A DNA stretch of 64,000 bases from Alphaproteobacteria bacterium (GTDB lineage Bacteria; Pseudomonadota; Alphaproteobacteria; Caulobacterales; Caulobacteraceae). This document shows positions 58,033 through 64,000 of this stretch, one piece after another. The notes beneath the pieces are model-generated. The model had not been told where the DNA came from, ran no database searches, and saw only the letters and a list, made by a program, of their open reading frames with translations. Each line of letters begins with the position of its first letter. The stretch's first letter is position 1. The stretch lies in contig JAHJME010000009.1 of the NCBI GenBank assembly GCA_018821435.1, positions 248,001-312,000 on the forward strand, in the 5' to 3' direction. The position numbers were made by a program, and so were the translations under genes.

Positions 58033-58601
58033 CCCAGGAAGCGGCTCAGCAGGTCGCTGTGCAGGCTCCAGCCCAGGAAGCCCGACAGGCTCATCACCAA
58101 CCCCAGCGCGCCGAACACCCAGCCGCCGTACAGGGCCACGGCGCTCTCGGTCAGGGCCGCCACCGCCGCAATCGCGATGGCGATCGACAGGAAGGCGTCC
58201 GAGGCGTCGAACTGGTCGTCATGGACGTTCAGGGCGTCGTACTGCGCCTGAAAGCCCTCGGCCGCGCTGCGCAGCCCGGTCACTTCCTGGCGGTACTTGG
58301 CGATCTCGCCCGACAGGCGCAGCTCCTCGGCGGCCGTCGCCTGGGCCAGGTTCGCCCCGCCGATCCGCCCCATGAACCGCGTCTGGGCCAGCGCCGTCTC
58401 GTCGATGTGCAGCTTCGTCTTCGTCGCCTGGTATTCGCCCCAGCGGTCGACCGCGCTGGACTGCGCCTGCTGCATGGCCTGGACGATGTTGCCGTCCTTC
58501 ACCTGACCCAGGCCCATCACAATCGAAAGGGTCACCACCGTCAGCGCGACCATGCGGTTCAACCGCTTGTCCTTGGCCTGGGCGTCGATCTCGATATCCA
58601 T
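58029..58601 (-). CDS. DUF4337 family membrane protein
   Basis: The 190-residue protein starts at ATG 58601. N-terminal helix VALTVVTLSIVMGLGQVKDG, then the conserved IVQAMQQAQSSAVDRWGEYQ and TKTKLHIDETAL, define DUF4337. A long helical middle segment (residues 75-130) and two C-terminal membrane helices follow. Function is unknown; its convergent placement with flagellin is probably incidental. Confidence 0.92.
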   Translation of the reverse strand: MDIEIDAQAKDKRLNRMVALTVVTLSIVMGLGQVKDGNIVQAMQQAQSSAVDRWGEYQATKTKLHIDETALAQTRFMGRIGGANLAQATAAEELRLSGEIAKYRQEVTGLRSAAEGFQAQYDALNVHDDQFDASDAFLSIAIAIAAVAALTESAVALYGGWVFGALGLVMSLSGFLGWSLHSDLLSRFLG

Positions 58602-58713
58602 CCGCGTGTCCCTGCGGCTCAAGCTTCGCCATCAGGAGCGCCACGAACACGGCGGCGGCATGGCGGTGCGACGGCGGTTGAATGCCCCGGCGGCAGCGTC
58701 GCATTGTCCCGCC

Positions 58714-59760
<1,047 letters not shown>

Positions 59761-59770
59761 GAGCCCACCC

Positions 59771-60544
59771 ATGCAACTCGGACTGGACGGCAAGGTCATC
59801 TTCGTTGCGGGCGCAAGCCGCGGCATCGGGCTGGGCATCGTGGAGGCGTGTCTGGCCGAAGGCGCCAAGGTGGTTATCAGCGCGCGGGGCGCCGAGGCGC
59901 TGGAGGAGACCCGCGCCCGCCTGGCCGAGGCCTACGGCGCCGACCGCCTGCTCGCGATTTCCGGCGACATGCGCGACACCAAGGTGATCGATGCCGCCGT
60001 GGCGAAGACCGAGGCGGAGTTCGGGCCGATCTTCGGCGCCGTCGCCAACGTCGGTCTCCACCCTTGCCCGCCTGGCATCGAGGTCGACGACGAGACCTGG
60101 GACGCCGGCTTCACCCAGAACCTGGACAGCGCCTGGCGGCTGGCGCGCGCGGCGCTTCGGCGGATGACCCCGCGCGGCGACGGCTCGGTCCTGTTCATCA
60201 GCTCGATCGCCGGCCTGGGCGCCCTCGGCACGCCCTTGACCTACGGCACGTCCAAGGCGGCGATAAACCACCTGACCAAGGAGCTGGCGCGGATCGCGGG
60301 TTCCAGCAACGTGCGGGTCAACTGCATCGCACCGGGCAACATCATCTTCCCGGGCGGCAGCTGGGAGACCAACTCGACCGGTCCCCGCGCCGACAATTGG
60401 GCCCGCTGGATCCGCCGCGAGGTGCCGCTGACCCGTTACGGCCGCCCCGAGGAGATCGGCGCGGTCGCCGCCTTCCTGATGAGCCCGCTGGCCAGCTTCG
60501 TCACCGGCGCCGTGGTCCCCGTGGACGGCGGACAGACGCGATAA
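59771..60544 (+). CDS. Short-chain dehydrogenase/reductase
   Basis: The 257-residue classical SDR has [13 protein letters not shown] (cofactor loop), NVG after strand 4, [14 protein letters not shown] with catalytic Ser, YGTSK (Tyr-x-x-x-Lys) and [18 protein letters not shown] VNCIAPGNI. The C terminus VPVDGGQTR is standard. It is co-directional with the APH-like kinase gene ten bases upstream, so the two likely form an operon for a hydroxy-acid or alcohol substrate. Confidence 0.95.
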   Translation: MQLGLDGKVIFVAGASRGIGLGIVEACLAEGAKVVISARGAEALEETRARLAEAYGADRLLAISGDMRDTKVIDAAVAKTEAEFGPIFGAVANVGLHPCPPGIEVDDETWDAGFTQNLDSAWRLARAALRRMTPRGDGSVLFISSIAGLGALGTPLTYGTSKAAINHLTKELARIAGSSNVRVNCIAPGNIIFPGGSWETNSTGPRADNWARWIRREVPLTRYGRPEEIGAVAAFLMSPLASFVTGAVVPVDGGQTR

Positions 60545-60552
60545 CGCCTCGG

Positions 60553-60570
60553 CTCTCGCGCCTGCGAGAG
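60553..60570. promoter_or_regulatory. Hairpin in the purL leader
   Basis: CTCTCGC (60553-60559), loop GCCT, GCGAGAG (60564-60570). It ends 20 bases before the purL ATG. No T-run follows. The gap between the SDR stop and purL is only 46 bases, so this hairpin occupies much of the purL leader and may influence translation. Confidence 0.55.
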
Positions 60571-60590
60571 AGTCCGGCTATAGGCGCGCC

Positions 60591-62788
<2,198 letters not shown>

Positions 62789-62792
<4 letters not shown>

Positions 62793-63601
62793 GTTCCGAG
62801 GAACATCGACCGGATGCCCGCCCGGAAGGCCTCGACTCCCACCGCCAGCCGCTGGGCGTAGTTGGCCTTGGCGTCGTCGCCGGCGACGTAGGTGACCTTG
62901 TCGCTCTCGTCCGTGGCGGCCTCGTAGACCGCGTCGGCGATCTTCTCGGCCGTCGAACTCAGCTTCCGGCGCTCGGGGTCGCGGAACGTGCCCATCGCCC
63001 GCGTGATGGCGTCATTGTAGGCCGGGTGCGGGGTGACCACGATCGAGCGGCCGCCGAAGTCTGTCGCGATGCCGCCGGGGGCCACGGTCTTCACGCGGAT
63101 GCCGAAGGGCGCCAGCTCGAACGCCAGGCTCTCGCTCCAGCCCTCCAGGCCGAACTTGGTCGCGTGATAGACCGAGTTGAACGGGAAGGTGACCAGGCCG
63201 CCGATCGAGGTGGTGGTCAGGATCACCCCCGCACCGCGCTCGCGCATGGCCGGCAGGAACGCCTGGGTCACCCGCATCACGCCCAGCAGGTTGGTGTTGA
63301 TCTCGTGCACCAGCTGCTCGTCCGCGGCGGCCTCGAAGGCGCCGGCCAGGCCATAGCCGGCGTTGTTGAACAGGACATCGACCGGGCCCAGCGCCAGGGC
63401 CGCCTTCGCCGCCTCCGCGATCTGCGCGGGGTCCGTCACGTCCAGCCGCATCACGGTGACGCCGGGGACCGTGTTCAGCTCGGTTTCGGCGGCCGGGTTG
63501 CGCATGGTGGCGATCACCTTCCAGCCCTTGCCCGCGAACAGCAGCGCCGTGGCGCGGCCCAAGCCCGTCGAGCTGCCGGTGATGAAGATTGTTTTTGTCA
63601 T
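62789..63601 (-). CDS. Short-chain dehydrogenase/reductase
   Basis: The 270-residue SDR starts at ATG 63601 with GGAGGG six bases upstream. Motifs: [41 protein letters not shown] with catalytic Ser and YHATK (Tyr-x-x-x-Lys), and [13 protein letters not shown]. The long C-terminal part ([17 protein letters not shown]) is typical of SDRs acting on bulky or steroid-like alcohols. Its neighbours give no substrate. A palindromic repeat pair lies upstream. Confidence 0.94.
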
Positions 63602-63657
63602 GTGTATCCCTCCGACAGGCAGTGAAGCACGGCGATCCGCCATGCGACCATCCCCCT

Positions 63658-63689
63658 CCTCGTCCCCGCGCATGCGGGGCCCCAGACTT
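63658..63689. repeat. Interspersed palindrome, copy 3
   Basis: Contains CCCCGC (63664-63669), loop GCAT, GCGGGG (63674-63679), then CCCCAGACTT. With copy 4 it forms an inverted pair about 45 bases apart, like a bacterial interspersed mosaic element. Confidence 0.8.
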
Positions 63690-63722
63690 CCACTCTTCAC
63701 CCAGCCCTCCGGCGAGGTAAGA

Positions 63723-63755
63723 AAGCCTGGGTCCCCGCATGCGCGGGGATGAGTG
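63723..63755. repeat. Interspersed palindrome, copy 4
   Basis: AAGCCTGGGTCCCCGCATGC followed by GCGGGGATGAG: stem CCCCGC (63733-63738), loop ATGC, GCGGGG (63743-63748). It is the reverse complement of copy 3 with a few differences. It lies just upstream of the last gene in the window. Confidence 0.8.
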
Positions 63756-63770
63756 GACGAGGAACGCGCA

Positions 63771-64000
63771 GTGACCCAGGACATCCGCGATCGCCTCGGC
63801 GCCCTCGCCGACAAGCCGCACGTGGCCCTCGCTCTGGCCCACCTGGGCGAACCGGCTTCCGCCCATCTCATTCCCACCCCGGCGTCGGTCCTGGACCTCG
63901 ACGCCTTCGACCGTAACGTCGCCAAGATGGCGGCGCGGGCCAAGGCCGCCGGCCTCGCGCTTCGCCCCCACTCCAAGTCCCACAAGTGCGCCGCCCTGGT
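63771..64000 (+). CDS. D-threonine-aldolase-like PLP enzyme, N-terminal part (cut by window edge)
   Basis: Start GTG 63771 follows GAGGAA by seven bases. The 76 visible residues read through to base 64000. The motif LIPTPASVLDLDAFDRNVAK followed by RAKAAGLALRPHSKSHKCAA is the N-terminal alanine-racemase-like barrel of D-threonine aldolase and D-serine dehydratase enzymes; the Lys of HSKSHK is the pyridoxal phosphate anchor. The rest is outside the window. It may cleave D-3-hydroxy-amino acids, but the exact substrate depends on the missing part. Confidence 0.88.
   Translation, partial: MTQDIRDRLGALADKPHVALALAHLGEPASAHLIPTPASVLDLDAFDRNVAKMAARAKAAGLALRPHSKSHKCAAL

Overview
The window looks like chromosome from a high-GC alphaproteobacterium, most likely Caulobacterales (Caulobacter or Phenylobacterium type). 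This is inferred from gene content, not from a marker gene: HWE-family histidine kinases, the DUF1476 (ATPase zeta-inhibitor) gene divergent from purC, the separate purS/purQ/short-purL arrangement, PEPxxWA-CTERM proteins, abundant TonB-dependent receptors and spinster-type MFS transporters. I see no rRNA, tRNA, CRISPR array, transposase or integrase. Coding density is very high and no gene-free stretch exceeds 300 bases.

Layout. 1-3.4 kb: the 3' end of a TonB receptor with a textbook terminator, a secreted intradiol dioxygenase-like lipoprotein, and an overlapping pair (anchored coiled-coil protein plus Pro-rich lipoprotein) resembling phage spanins. 3.4-11.7 kb: a SPOR protein, an unknown protein, and a signalling block of two HWE kinases (one split by an in-frame amber codon), a hybrid kinase and a response regulator. 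11.8-19.9 kb: a secreted protein of unknown family, an ECF42-type sigma factor with its DGPF/YCII partner, and, divergent from these, a periplasmic aldehyde oxidoreductase (paoABC), then DUF1697 and a GST. 20-31.2 kb: two paralogous spinster-like MFS transporters flanking a lower-GC two-gene insert, a second member of the unknown secreted family, two DUF2306-like membrane proteins, a GntR(YtrA)-ABC exporter operon with a palindromic operator, and an OmpA lipoprotein plus a TonB-like protein.

31.3-44.9 kb: a PEP-CTERM protein, a complete TonB receptor, purB, an MmcQ/YjbR protein, then a long leftward run. That run holds two PEP-CTERM proteins and an apparent five-gene operon: thermostable-hemolysin family protein, acyl-CoA-ligase-like AMP-binding enzyme, haem-oxygenase-like diiron protein, SDR and a TPR protein. 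An AraC and a LuxR regulator lie on the other strand. 45-64 kb: an aldehyde dehydrogenase, DUF1476, purC-purS, three small inserts, purQ, a hydrolytic cluster (DUF885 peptidase-like, CocE-like hydrolase, glycoside hydrolase), an orphan flagellin, DUF4337, an APH-like kinase with an SDR, purL, another SDR, and the start of a D-threonine-aldolase-like gene cut by the window edge.

How it fits together. purB, purC, purS, purQ and purL supply most of the later steps of IMP/AMP synthesis but are scattered over 28 kb. Three of their leaders carry hairpins, and the purC leader contains an intrinsic-terminator signature. The most promising undescribed system is the five-gene hemolysin-family/ligase/diiron/SDR operon, which looks like a fatty-acid- or aryl-acid-derived small-molecule pathway. 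A second pattern is architectural: seven of eleven convergent gene pairs share a 4-base stop overlap (mostly CTAG).
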